Source: Lachnospiraceae bacterium
GTDB lineage: Bacteria; Bacillota; Clostridia; Lachnospirales; Lachnospiraceae
Direction of reading: 5' to 3'
NCBI GenBank assembly: GCA_030825115.1
Contig: JAPJQL010000057.1
Coordinates: 1 to 14,581 of the forward strand
Length of the DNA: 14,581 nt
Shown: positions 7,013 to 13,970 of the stretch, piece by piece
Position numbering within the stretch: position 1 is the first letter of the stretch
Layout: every line of letters begins with the position of its first letter
Translations under genes and position numbers: made by a program
The notes under the pieces: generated by a model
What the model was told of the DNA's origin: nothing
Seen by the model: only the letters and a program-made list of their open reading frames with translations
Database searches by the model: none

Positions 7013-8257
7013 ATGAGTTACGATTGGGACAAATTGAGAAAAGAGCAGTGGCCGGTTCTGGAAACGATGACATTTTTGGATGCAGCCTGTGTCAGCTTTG
7101 CATCACAGAGGTCTGTCAATGCGGTAAAGGCATTTGCAGATATGACGGCGCGGCAGGATGAGGTGAATTCCAGCGCGCATCATATTGCGATGGATTCCCT
7201 CCGGCACAAGGCCTATGACGAAGCATGTAAGCTTCTGAATGCAGACCCCGAAGAAATTGCCCTGGTGGAGAGTACTTCTCATGGACTGAACATCGCAGCG
7301 CAGGGATTCGAGCTGGAAGAAGGGGATAACATCATCACGACCAATCTGGAGTTTATCCAGGTAGCCCTGCCCTGGTGTGTCATGAGAAAAGACAAAAAAT
7401 TTGAAATCCGGGTATGTAAGACAGAGGACAGCCGTTTTACCGCAAAAGATTTTGCCGCCCTGGCAGATGAAAAAACAAAAATCCTGGTCATTTCCACGCT
7501 GGAGTGGTGCAACGGATGGCAGATGGATTTAAAGGAAATCGGCGATTTCTGTAAGGAGCGGGGGATTTTCCTGGTGGTGGATGCAGTGCAGCAGCTCGGA
7601 GTTACAAAGATCGATACGAAAGCCTGCCATATCGATGTGCTGACTGCGGGCGGACATAAATGGCTCAACTCTCCTTATGGAACCGGAGTCCTCTATGTCA
7701 ACAAGGAGACATTGCCAAAGCTTAAACAGTCTTATGCCGGATATCTGAACACGACCGTGCCGGAAGGCGGATGGGGCGCTTATTGGGAGAACCCGGCCGC
7801 GCCTGCAGTCAATGACTGGACGTTTGATGAAACGGCAAGAAAGTATGAAATCGGAGGCACATCCAACTATCCGGGAGCGATTGCACTGGGGGAATCGTTG
7901 GGACTTGTCAATGAAATTGGTATTGAGAATATCGAAGCCCGGATTCGGGAGATTGCATCTTACTGTATGGACAGGATTGAGGAAATCGGCGGAACGCTGA
8001 TCACCCACCGTGACGAAGGGCATTTTGGCGGTATCGTTATCGCCCGCCTCTACGATGATCTGGATGTGGACCGGATGATCCTGAAAAAACTGCATGCGAA
8101 GAAGATTTTCATCGCCCAGCGTTTTACCGATTATACTGGAGGCTTCCGTATCTCCTGTCAATATTTCAACAATCATGGCGATATCGATCACATGATCGAG
8201 GGGATGAAGGAGCTCATTGCAGAGATTGGAAGAGAACCGGATTATAAAAAGAAATAA
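7013..8257 (+). CDS. Class V aminotransferase-family PLP enzyme (cysteine desulfurase/isopenicillin N epimerase-like)
   Basis: This 414-residue fold-type I PLP enzyme is cytosolic. The PLP phosphate loop is S-T-S-H-G-L-N (about 87-93), the pyridine-ring Asp is D190 in V-V-D-A-V-Q-Q-L-G, and the Schiff-base lysine is K216 in T-A-G-G-H-K-W. The class contains cysteine desulfurases, kynureninase, isopenicillin N epimerase, C-S lyases and transaminases. The R-x-G-x-x-C-A active-site cysteine motif of SufS-type desulfurases is not seen; the C-terminal region has R-I-S-C-Q-Y instead. Fe-S cluster work is therefore unlikely, and a lyase or epimerase acting on an amino acid fits better. AAGGAGG lies 8 bases before the ATG. 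It follows the RidA-like gene and ends at a terminator. Confidence 0.9.
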   Translation: MSYDWDKLRKEQWPVLETMTFLDAACVSFASQRSVNAVKAFADMTARQDEVNSSAHHIAMDSLRHKAYDEACKLLNADPEEIALVESTSHGLNIAAQGFELEEGDNIITTNLEFIQVALPWCVMRKDKKFEIRVCKTEDSRFTAKDFAALADEKTKILVISTLEWCNGWQMDLKEIGDFCKERGIFLVVDAVQQLGVTKIDTKACHIDVLTAGGHKWLNSPYGTGVLYVNKETLPKLKQSYAGYLNTTVPEGGWGAYWENPAAPAVNDWTFDETARKYEIGGTSNYPGAIALGESLGLVNEIGIENIEARIREIASYCMDRIEEIGGTLITHRDEGHFGGIVIARLYDDLDVDRMILKKLHAKKIFIAQRFTDYTGGFRISCQYFNNHGDIDHMIEGMKELIAEIGREPDYKKK

Positions 8258-8263
8258 TGTGTG

Positions 8264-8300
8264 CGGTCTGGCCAAATAGCCAGACCGTTTCCATTTTTTT
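8264..8300 (+). terminator. Rho-independent terminator after the PLP gene
   Basis: A perfect 9-bp stem CGGTCTGGC (8264-8272) with GCCAGACCG (8279-8287) encloses a 6-base loop and is followed by TTTCCATTTTTTT. It ends the RidA/PLP unit, so the transporter gene needs its own promoter. Confidence 0.9.
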
Positions 8301-8397
8301 CATTTGTATTCAAAGAAAATCTATTTTAAACTTAATCTATAAAAAAACTAAAAGAAAAGGAAAATATTTATCGAAAACATACAAAAAACATCAAAAA

Positions 8398-8413
8398 TGT
8401 AAGGGACTTTACA
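8398..8413. promoter_or_regulatory. Predicted Crp/Fnr-type operator, unit B
   Basis: TGTAAGGGACTTTACA has perfect TGTAA/TTACA half-sites around 6 bases. Over the 20 bases ATG...GAA it matches the 6460-6475 site at 16 positions, while the sequence further out differs. It lies behind the terminator of unit A, in front of the AbgT-family transporter gene. Confidence 0.72.
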
Positions 8414-8431
8414 GAAGTGAGAGTTGAAAAC

Positions 8432-8440
8432 TGATATGAT
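8432..8440 (+). promoter_or_regulatory. Extended -10 promoter of the transporter operon
   Basis: TGATATGAT is a TGN-extended -10 with TATGAT at 8435-8440, starting 21 bases after the operator, the same distance as in unit A. A start near 8447 places the operator at about -41.5. No good -35 sits at the matching distance (CAGAAG), as expected for an activator-dependent promoter. TTGAAA at 8424-8429 is an alternative -35 for a weaker downstream -10. Confidence 0.58.
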
Positions 8441-8453
8441 GATGCTATCACTG

Positions 8454-8482
8454 ATAAAAGCGAAAAGTGCACTGGCTTTTAT
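8454..8482 (+). other. Hairpin in the 5' leader of the transporter mRNA
   Basis: ATAAAAGC (8454-8461) and GCTTTTAT (8475-8482) form an 8-bp stem with a 13-base loop that itself contains the palindrome AGTGCACT (8466-8473). It would be near the 5' end of the predicted transcript, 25 bases before the AAGGAGG site. No known riboswitch class is recognised. It may only stabilise the mRNA. Confidence 0.35.
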
Positions 8483-8520
8483 ACGACAAGTATAAGGTAA
8501 TATCTTAAGGAGGTTACGAG

Positions 8521-10044
8521 ATGAAAGAAAATGCTAATCGTGAGGGTTTCTTTGTGCGCTTTTTAAACGGGGTGGAACGTGTCGGAAACAAAATGTGCGA
8601 CCCTCTGACGCTCTTTGTCATCATTATAGCAATCATACTGGGGTTATCCTGCCTGCTTGGAAATCTGGGCGTATCCGTGGTCAGCCCGGTGGACGGTTCT
8701 CAGGTACAGGTTGTAAACCTGCTGAATGGTGCAGGGATTGCGAAGATGTTTACGAATTTTGCAGCAAATGTCAATAATTTCCCTCCGTTCGTACTGGTCA
8801 TGACGATCATGTTCGGCGTTGGGCTCTGTGAGTCTACCGGATTTGCGGAGACTCTTTTGAAGACGTCGGTGCTCAAAGCTCCGCCGGCTCTCATTGTACC
8901 GATCCTTCTGTTTATTTCAATCAACTCAAATATTGCAGGCGACGCCGGGTTTGTATTGATGCCGATCGTTTGTGCGATCGTATTTGCTGCGATGGGCAAG
9001 CATCCGATTGCCGGTATGGCGCTGGGATATGCAGGCGTGGCAGGCGGCTTTTCGGCAAACCTTCTGATTGGAACGACGGATGCGCTGATCATCGGTTTTA
9101 CCCAGCCGGCTGCCAATATGATCGACCCGAATTATGTAGCAAATCCGGCTATGAACTACTACTTTATCGCGGCATCCACGCTGTTTTTGATTCCGGTTGG
9201 GACGCTGATCAACAAATACCTGGTAGAAAAGAGGCTGGGCAGGTATGAGGGAGAATACGAGGAGATCAAGCCGACGACAAAGGAAGAACGCAGGGGACTT
9301 CGTTGGGCAGGGATATCATTTGCAATCCTCCTGGTGGCGCTGCTTATGCTGATTCTTCCGTCGAATGCTCCGCTGCGCGACCCGGAAACAGGATCTTTGA
9401 TGTCCTTTACGGCTCCGTTTATGAATGGGATCGTGCCGATCATAACACTGGTATTTTTTATCCCGTCTGTCGCTTATGGATTTGGGGCAGGTGTGTTCCA
9501 CAATGACAAGGATGTGGCAAAGCATATCGGCAAGGCGATGGCAGGAATGGGCTCTTATGTGGCATTTTGTATCATCGCAGCACAGATGATCGCTTATTTT
9601 TCCTGGAGTAACTTAGGACCGGTTGTAGCGATTGCAGGAGCGAATTTCCTGAGGAACATCAACCTGACAGGCGCTCCGCTGCTCGTTTTGTTTGTCCTGC
9701 TCTGTGCCCTGGTCAATTTCCTGATTGCCAGCAACTCGGCAAAATGGGCGATTTTAGCTCCGGTCTTTGTGCCTATGTTCATGCTTTTGGGATACGACCC
9801 GGCTTTGACCCAGATCTGTTACCGGATTGGCGATTCCGTGACAAATCCGATCACTCCTATGATGGCGTATTTTGCAATTCTCGTAGGCCTGGCGCAGAAA
9901 TATGATAAAAAAGCAGGGATGGGAAGCCTGATGTCGGCGTTGGTTCCGTATTCTATCGGATTTTTCATCTGCTGGAGTATTTTCCTGGTGGCATGGTTCC
10001 TGCTGAAACTGCCGATCGGACCGGGATACGGGATTTTCCTTTAA
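8521..10044 (+). CDS. AbgT-family transporter
   Basis: This 507-residue polytopic membrane protein has about a dozen hydrophobic segments. It belongs to the AbgT family, named for the E. coli p-aminobenzoyl-glutamate importer; the related MtrF has been linked to sulfonamide export. Family marks are F-L-N-G-V-E-R-V-G-N-K (about 14-24) with P-L-T-L-F, the loop G-G-F-S-A-N-L-L-I-G-T-T-D-A-L, the N-S-A-K-W-A-I-L-A-P-V-F re-entrant region, and G-D-S-V-T-N-P-I-T-P-M-M-A-Y-F near the C-terminus. Length is normal for the family. Its position upstream of two amidohydrolases suggests import of an N-blocked amino acid or dipeptide, like AbgT with the AbgAB hydrolase; p-aminobenzoyl-glutamate itself is not implied. 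AAGGAGG lies 7 bases before the ATG, and the operator and promoter lie upstream. Confidence 0.9.
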   Translation: MKENANREGFFVRFLNGVERVGNKMCDPLTLFVIIIAIILGLSCLLGNLGVSVVSPVDGSQVQVVNLLNGAGIAKMFTNFAANVNNFPPFVLVMTIMFGVGLCESTGFAETLLKTSVLKAPPALIVPILLFISINSNIAGDAGFVLMPIVCAIVFAAMGKHPIAGMALGYAGVAGGFSANLLIGTTDALIIGFTQPAANMIDPNYVANPAMNYYFIAASTLFLIPVGTLINKYLVEKRLGRYEGEYEEIKPTTKEERRGLRWAGISFAILLVALLMLILPSNAPLRDPETGSLMSFTAPFMNGIVPIITLVFFIPSVAYGFGAGVFHNDKDVAKHIGKAMAGMGSYVAFCIIAAQMIAYFSWSNLGPVVAIAGANFLRNINLTGAPLLVLFVLLCALVNFLIASNSAKWAILAPVFVPMFMLLGYDPALTQICYRIGDSVTNPITPMMAYFAILVGLAQKYDKKAGMGSLMSALVPYSIGFFICWSIFLVAWFLLKLPIGPGYGIFL

Positions 10045-10068
10045 AGAGACAGGAGAGAGGGGATATAT

Positions 10069-11301
10069 ATGCTGACAAAGATAAAACACGTTACGGTATA
10101 CGACGGTCGTGGCAGGAAGGAAGAAGATTCGGCTGTCGTATTTGAGGGAAGGAGCATCACGGCATGGGGACAGGATTGCCGGGACATGCCCGCAGATACG
10201 GAGATAGATGGCCGGGGGCTGACCGTTATGCCAGGATGGATCAACAGCCATGTCCATATCGCGCTGGACGGGAAGCCCAATATGCAGGCTCAGATCAGGG
10301 AGGAAAATACGGAAGCACAGGTTACCTTGAGCATTTGCCGGAACTGTCTGAAAACCCTGGCTTCGGGGATTGTCACGGTCCGGGACATGGGGACGAATTT
10401 TGATGCGTCGCTGGCTGTCCGGGACAGCATCGCCGCAGGGCGTACCCTGGGACCGAGAATGTTTACTTCAGGGCGGGTCATCTGCATGACAGGAGGGCAT
10501 GGAAGTGATTTTGGCATCGAAGCCGATGGGGTGGATGCCACGAGGAAGGCAGCGCGTACCCAGATCAAAAAGGGTGTGGACCTGCTGAAGATCATGGCGA
10601 CCGGGGGCGGTCAGTCCAAGGGGATGAGCGCGGGCGCCACCCAATTGACAGAAGGCGAGATTGCCGCTATTGTGGAGGAAGCAAAGAAAGCCGGGTTTCC
10701 CACGGCGGCACATGCCCAGGGAAAAGAAGGGGTGATGAACTGCCTGAGAGCAGGCGTGGAATCCATCGAGCACGGTGTGTTTTTGGACGAGGAGCAGGTA
10801 GAGCTGATGGCAAAAAACAACACATTTTTCTGTGCGACTTTGCTTCCGCCCTACTATGTAGTCCGATATGGAGAGGAGAACGGGATACCGCCCTATGTGG
10901 TGAAAAAGTGTGCAGGTCAGTTGGAGGCACATTTTAAAAGTTTTGAACTTGCGGTAAAGAGTGGTTTGCGGATTATTGCAGGAAATGATGCGGGGACTCC
11001 GTTTAACAATCATGACGATATGGTGAACGAGTATAAGATGATGGCCGAGCTTGGGATGCCGGTTCGGGACATCATCACCGCAACGACTTATACGGCGGCA
11101 CAGGCTGTCCGTGCCGAGAGCCAGATTGGAAGCATTGAACCGGGGAAGCTGGCGGATTTTACGATCGTGGAGGGTGACCCGGAACAGGATATCAATGCAT
11201 TTGGCAGAGTCAGGATGGTCTATAAAGAAGGCAGGAAACTATTTGCAATGGAACATGGAAAACCCTGGTTTGCCGCAGAAAGACAGGAGGCGGAAATATG
11301 A
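10069..11301 (+). CDS. Metal-dependent amidohydrolase, COG1228 type (first copy)
   Basis: This 410-residue cytosolic hydrolase of the amidohydrolase superfamily is close to imidazolonepropionase-like and Xaa-Pro or Xaa-Arg/Lys dipeptidase groups. The metal ligands expected of this group are visible: His61 and His63 in S-H-V-H (strand 1), Lys174 in L-L-K-I-M-A-T-G-G-G (likely carboxylated), His215 in A-A-H-A-Q-G, His235 in I-E-H-G and Asp307 in A-G-N-D-A-G-T-P. An intact binuclear site is thus likely. The group hydrolyses amide bonds of dipeptides or N-acyl amino acids; the exact substrate cannot be read. It follows the transporter by 24 bases with AGGAGAGAGGG 8 bases before the ATG. Its stop overlaps the next start as ATGA. 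A name such as imidazolonepropionase or prolidase would be over-precise. Confidence 0.9.
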   Translation: MLTKIKHVTVYDGRGRKEEDSAVVFEGRSITAWGQDCRDMPADTEIDGRGLTVMPGWINSHVHIALDGKPNMQAQIREENTEAQVTLSICRNCLKTLASGIVTVRDMGTNFDASLAVRDSIAAGRTLGPRMFTSGRVICMTGGHGSDFGIEADGVDATRKAARTQIKKGVDLLKIMATGGGQSKGMSAGATQLTEGEIAAIVEEAKKAGFPTAAHAQGKEGVMNCLRAGVESIEHGVFLDEEQVELMAKNNTFFCATLLPPYYVVRYGEENGIPPYVVKKCAGQLEAHFKSFELAVKSGLRIIAGNDAGTPFNNHDDMVNEYKMMAELGMPVRDIITATTYTAAQAVRAESQIGSIEPGKLADFTIVEGDPEQDINAFGRVRMVYKEGRKLFAMEHGKPWFAAERQEAEI

Positions 11302-12530
11302 CAGTTGTGATTGAACATGCGGACATGATTGACGGAGCAGGTGCGGATAAGATACCGGACAGCCTTCTGGTTGTGGAAGGCGAAACCATACAGTATGCAG
11401 GGGTGTTTTGTCAGGAAACGGCGGAGCAGTGGCGGGACGGCGCGGTGGTTTTGGACGGAAGAGGGAAGACGGTCATGCCCGGTCTGATTGATGCCCATGT
11501 CCACCTTACGATGTATGGGAAACCGTCGAGCGTCATGGATTTTTTGATGGATTCTGTCTCCTACACGACTTTGAAGGCGGCGGATTGCGCCAAGAAATGC
11601 CTTTATGCCGGGTTTACCACCATCCGCACGATGGGAGATAAGGGCGAGGTGGACTTTGGCGTCAAGCAGGCGATTCAGGAGGGGATGATAGAAGGTCCCA
11701 GGCTTCTGACAAGCGGCAAGGCGATTTCCATTACCGGGGGTCATGGAGATTTTATTCCGGGGGATGTGGAACTGGATTCTCTGGGAGAAACCTGCGACGG
11801 TGTGGAGGAAGTGCGCCGTGCGGTGCGGCACAGGCTGAAACATAATGCGGATAATATCAAGCTGATGGCAACGGGAGGAGGAAACTCACCGGGACCGGGC
11901 ACCGTATCCCAACTGACGGTGGAAGAGATGCGGGTGGCAGTGGAGGAGGCGGCGAACCGCCATGCGATTACTGCTGCACATTGTATAGGAAGAGAAGGGA
12001 TTAAAAACGCCTTGCGGGCGGGAGTGCGGACGATTGAACATGGAAGTTTTCTGGACGAGGAAGGCATCGCCATGTTGTTGGAAGGAGAACATTATCTGGT
12101 TCCGACTTTATGCGCCTTCCGCACCATAAAATATGGGCCGGAAGGGGGTGTCCCGCCTCATGTGCTGGAAAAAATCCATTATTTTGCGACGGAGCATTAT
12201 GCCAATCTGGAGAAAGCAATAAAAGCCGGGGTCAAGATTGTCTGCGGGACGGATACCGGAACCCCGTTTAATTATCACGGACAGGGGGCGGAGGAGCTTC
12301 TTATGTATACCCGCCACGGAATGACGCCGATGCAGGCAATCCAGTCTGCGACCTCGGTTGCCGCAGAGGCATTGTATCAGGATGATATCGGGGTTCTGGC
12401 CAACGGCAAGACGGCAGACGTGCTGCTGATTGACGGAGACCCGCTTGAGGATATTGGAATCTTGCAGGATAAGGAACGGATATTGGTGATTATGAGAAAC
12501 GGGCGTCTGATAAAAGGAGGCGTCTCATGA
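11298..12530 (+). CDS. Metal-dependent amidohydrolase, COG1228 type (second copy)
   Basis: This 410-residue paralogue of the preceding gene has an equally complete metal site: His67 and His69 in A-H-V-H, Lys188 in I-K-L-M-A-T-G-G-G, His228 in A-A-H-C-I-G, His248 in I-E-H-G and Asp319 in G-T-D-T-G-T-P. The two copies have identical length but clearly diverged sequence. After the shared T-P-F-N they differ (N-H-D-D-M-V against Y-H-G-Q-G-A), and so do their loops after the first metal motif, so they probably have different substrates or form a mixed oligomer. ACAGGAGG lies 7 bases before the ATG; both ends overlap neighbours as ATGA, indicating tight coupling with the first copy and the racemase-like gene. 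Confidence 0.9.
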   Translation: MTVVIEHADMIDGAGADKIPDSLLVVEGETIQYAGVFCQETAEQWRDGAVVLDGRGKTVMPGLIDAHVHLTMYGKPSSVMDFLMDSVSYTTLKAADCAKKCLYAGFTTIRTMGDKGEVDFGVKQAIQEGMIEGPRLLTSGKAISITGGHGDFIPGDVELDSLGETCDGVEEVRRAVRHRLKHNADNIKLMATGGGNSPGPGTVSQLTVEEMRVAVEEAANRHAITAAHCIGREGIKNALRAGVRTIEHGSFLDEEGIAMLLEGEHYLVPTLCAFRTIKYGPEGGVPPHVLEKIHYFATEHYANLEKAIKAGVKIVCGTDTGTPFNYHGQGAEELLMYTRHGMTPMQAIQSATSVAAEALYQDDIGVLANGKTADVLLIDGDPLEDIGILQDKERILVIMRNGRLIKGGVS

Positions 12531-13240
12531 GCTGCTGTTTTGGATATCCGTTTTACGGGCAGACAACGGGCGTTTTGGTGTTTGAGAATACAGCGCCGAG
12601 AATCCCGGGGGATGCCGGCCATGCCGGAAGTTTTTCCTATCCGGTCTGTTATGAGGTGATCCCCGGAGGATTTGGAGACCTGGTGGAGGGTTCCCCGCGG
12701 ATAAAAAGGGCGATTCTGGAAGGCGGGAGACGGCTGGTAAGCAGGGGGATTCGGGCAGTTCTTGGAGACTGTGGGATGATGAGCCTGTACCAGGACTGCA
12801 TGGGGGCGGAGCTTGGGGTCTTGTTTGCAGGGTCCTCTCTCTGCCAGATTCCTATGATATGGCAGCTTTTGGGGAGGCAGGGAACGATAGGTGTGATCAC
12901 GGGCCACTCCGGGCTGCTTCGGAAAGAGCATCTTCTGCATTCGGGATGGAGTGAGGAAATTTCGATCTGCATTCAGGGAATGGAGGAAGAAGAACATTTC
13001 CGGGAGATTGTGATCGAAGGCGGGCTGTTTCTGAACCCGGAGCGGATGGAAAAGGACGTCCTTTTGGCCGGAAAGAAGCTGCGGGAGAAATGCCCGGTCC
13101 TGCGTGCGGTCGTCCTCGAGTGCAGCAATCTGGCGTCTTACTCGGCCTCTCTTGCAAAAGATCTTAAGATACCGGTGTTTGATACGATATCGGCTGCAAA
13201 TCTGCTTCATTATGCGGTAGAGCCGGAATGTTTTGTCTGA
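12527..13240 (+). CDS. Aspartate/glutamate/hydantoin racemase-like protein
   Basis: This 237-residue cytosolic protein is of the Asp/Glu racemase superfamily, which uses two opposed cysteines to invert the alpha carbon without a cofactor; relatives include hydantoin racemase, maleate isomerase and arylmalonate decarboxylase. Cys82 in G-D-C-G-M-M (first lobe) and Cys199 in V-L-E-C-S-N-L-A (second lobe) are placed as the two catalytic cysteines. The N-terminal G-V-L-V-F-E-N-T-A-P-R-I-P-G-D-A-G and Y-P-V-C-Y-E-V-I-P-G-G segments mark a branch distinct from MurI, so a role in cell-wall D-glutamate supply is unlikely. AAAGGAGG lies 6 bases before the ATG, which overlaps the amidohydrolase stop. 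It is the last gene of the operon; the substrate is unknown but probably the amino acid freed by the hydrolases. Confidence 0.83.
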   Translation: MSCCFGYPFYGQTTGVLVFENTAPRIPGDAGHAGSFSYPVCYEVIPGGFGDLVEGSPRIKRAILEGGRRLVSRGIRAVLGDCGMMSLYQDCMGAELGVLFAGSSLCQIPMIWQLLGRQGTIGVITGHSGLLRKEHLLHSGWSEEISICIQGMEEEEHFREIVIEGGLFLNPERMEKDVLLAGKKLREKCPVLRAVVLECSNLASYSASLAKDLKIPVFDTISAANLLHYAVEPECFV

Positions 13241-13260
13241 AATCAGGTGATATGAAAATA

Positions 13261-13304
13261 GAAGCCGGAGCGCACAGACTCTTAGGGGATGGCGTTCCGG
13301 CTTC
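13261..13304 (+). terminator. Hairpin, probable terminator of the transporter operon
   Basis: GAAGCCGGAGCGC (13261-13273) pairs with GCGTTCCGGCTTC (13292-13304): 13 bp with one G-T wobble and an 18-base loop. It lies 20 bases after the racemase-like stop. The downstream tail (CATATTGCAAAATTT) has no real T run, so it may be a weak terminator or an mRNA 3' end stabiliser. Confidence 0.5.
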
Positions 13305-13363
13305 CATATTGCAAAATTTATAAGAATATAAGTGAAAAACCTTGCAAATACAGGAAAAAAGAG

Positions 13364-13392
13364 TTGACACGCAAGGCAGTGTGTAATATAAT
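13364..13392 (+). promoter_or_regulatory. Strong promoter of rplM-rpsI
   Basis: TTGACA (13364-13369) and TATAAT (13387-13392) are both perfect matches with the ideal 17-base spacer. The start near 13399 would give a leader of about 109 bases that carries the L13-type hairpin. Confidence 0.88.
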
Positions 13393-13400
13393 GTATAACT

Positions 13401-13500
13401 GTGACGTTAGGTGTAAATGCTTAAGCCAAAGCCCCGGTAACAGCATTTTACAATAAATGTTTATATCAAATAAGTTGCAAACAGGTAATTTAACAGGAGG
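13401..13500 (+). promoter_or_regulatory. Probable L13-type ribosomal protein leader
   Basis: The leader holds TGTAAATGCT (13412-13421), which pairs with AGCATTTTACA (13442-13452) with one bulged base; the loop holds the conserved-looking CCCCGGTAAC. Leaders of this kind upstream of rplM in Firmicutes are catalogued as L13 leaders and are thought to let L13 repress its own operon. Here the structure is judged by eye, without a covariance model. Confidence 0.58.
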
Positions 13501-13507
13501 TTAACCA

Positions 13508-13942
13508 ATGAAGAGTTTTATGGCTAGTCCAGCGACGATTGAGAGAAAATGGTATGTAGTTGATGCTACCGGATATACATTAGGACGTTTGGCTTCAGAA
13601 GTAGCAAAAGTATTAAGAGGCAAGAACAAACCGATTTACACCCCGCACATCGACTGCGGCGATTACGTGATCGTTGTGAACGCAGACAAAGTAAAAGTAA
13701 CCGGTAAGAAGATGGATCAGAAGATTTACTACCATCACTCTGATTACGTAGGCGGCATGAAAGAGACCACCTTACGTGAGATGATGGCAAAGAAGCCGGA
13801 GAAAGTTATGGAATTAGCAGTTAAGGGTATGCTTCCGAAGGGACCTTTAGGAAGAAGCATGATGACCAAGCTTCATGTATATGCAGGCCCGGATCACGAG
13901 CAGGCAGCTCAGAAACCAGAAGTTCTGGAAATCAAATTTTAA
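13508..13942 (+). CDS. rplM: 50S ribosomal protein L13
   Basis: L13 is an early-assembling protein of the large ribosomal subunit that binds 23S rRNA. The 144 residues match the family length. Recognisable segments are W-Y-V-V-D-A-T-G-Y-T-L-G-R-L-A-S (about 19-34), the V-L-R-G-K-N-K-P-I-Y-T-P-H-I-D-C-G-D block (about 40-57), the Y-Y-H-H-S-D-Y-V-G-G segment, and the signature G-M-L-P-K-G-P-L-G-R-S-M (about 112-123). AGGAGG lies 7 bases before the ATG. It is co-transcribed with rpsI from the strong promoter upstream. In many Firmicutes rplM follows truA; here the catabolic cluster lies in between. Confidence 0.98.
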   Translation: MKSFMASPATIERKWYVVDATGYTLGRLASEVAKVLRGKNKPIYTPHIDCGDYVIVVNADKVKVTGKKMDQKIYYHHSDYVGGMKETTLREMMAKKPEKVMELAVKGMLPKGPLGRSMMTKLHVYAGPDHEQAAQKPEVLEIKF

Positions 13943-13970
13943 TTAAAGGTACTGAAAGGAGGAAGTTATC

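Noticed and set aside
7013..8257. Naming the PLP gene a cysteine desulfurase (sufS/iscS)
   Set aside because: The usual active-site cysteine motif is missing, there are no Fe-S assembly genes nearby, and the neighbours are catabolic.
7529..8275. Minus-strand open frame of 248 codons opposite the PLP gene
   Set aside because: It overlaps the conserved PLP-binding lysine region of the sense gene and part of its terminator, with no domain of its own.
10069..12530. Naming the amidohydrolases imidazolonepropionase (hutI)
   Set aside because: No other histidine degradation gene is present, there are two copies, and the motifs fit the wider COG1228 group, which includes dipeptidases.
12377..13210. 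Minus-strand open frame of 277 codons opposite the racemase-like gene
   Set aside because: The plus strand has a recognised family, a strong ribosome binding site and ATGA coupling. The antisense translation shows no motif and looks like a composition artefact.
12527..13240. Calling the racemase-like gene murI
   Set aside because: The N-terminal motifs differ from glutamate racemase of cell-wall synthesis, and the gene is the last member of a catabolic operon.
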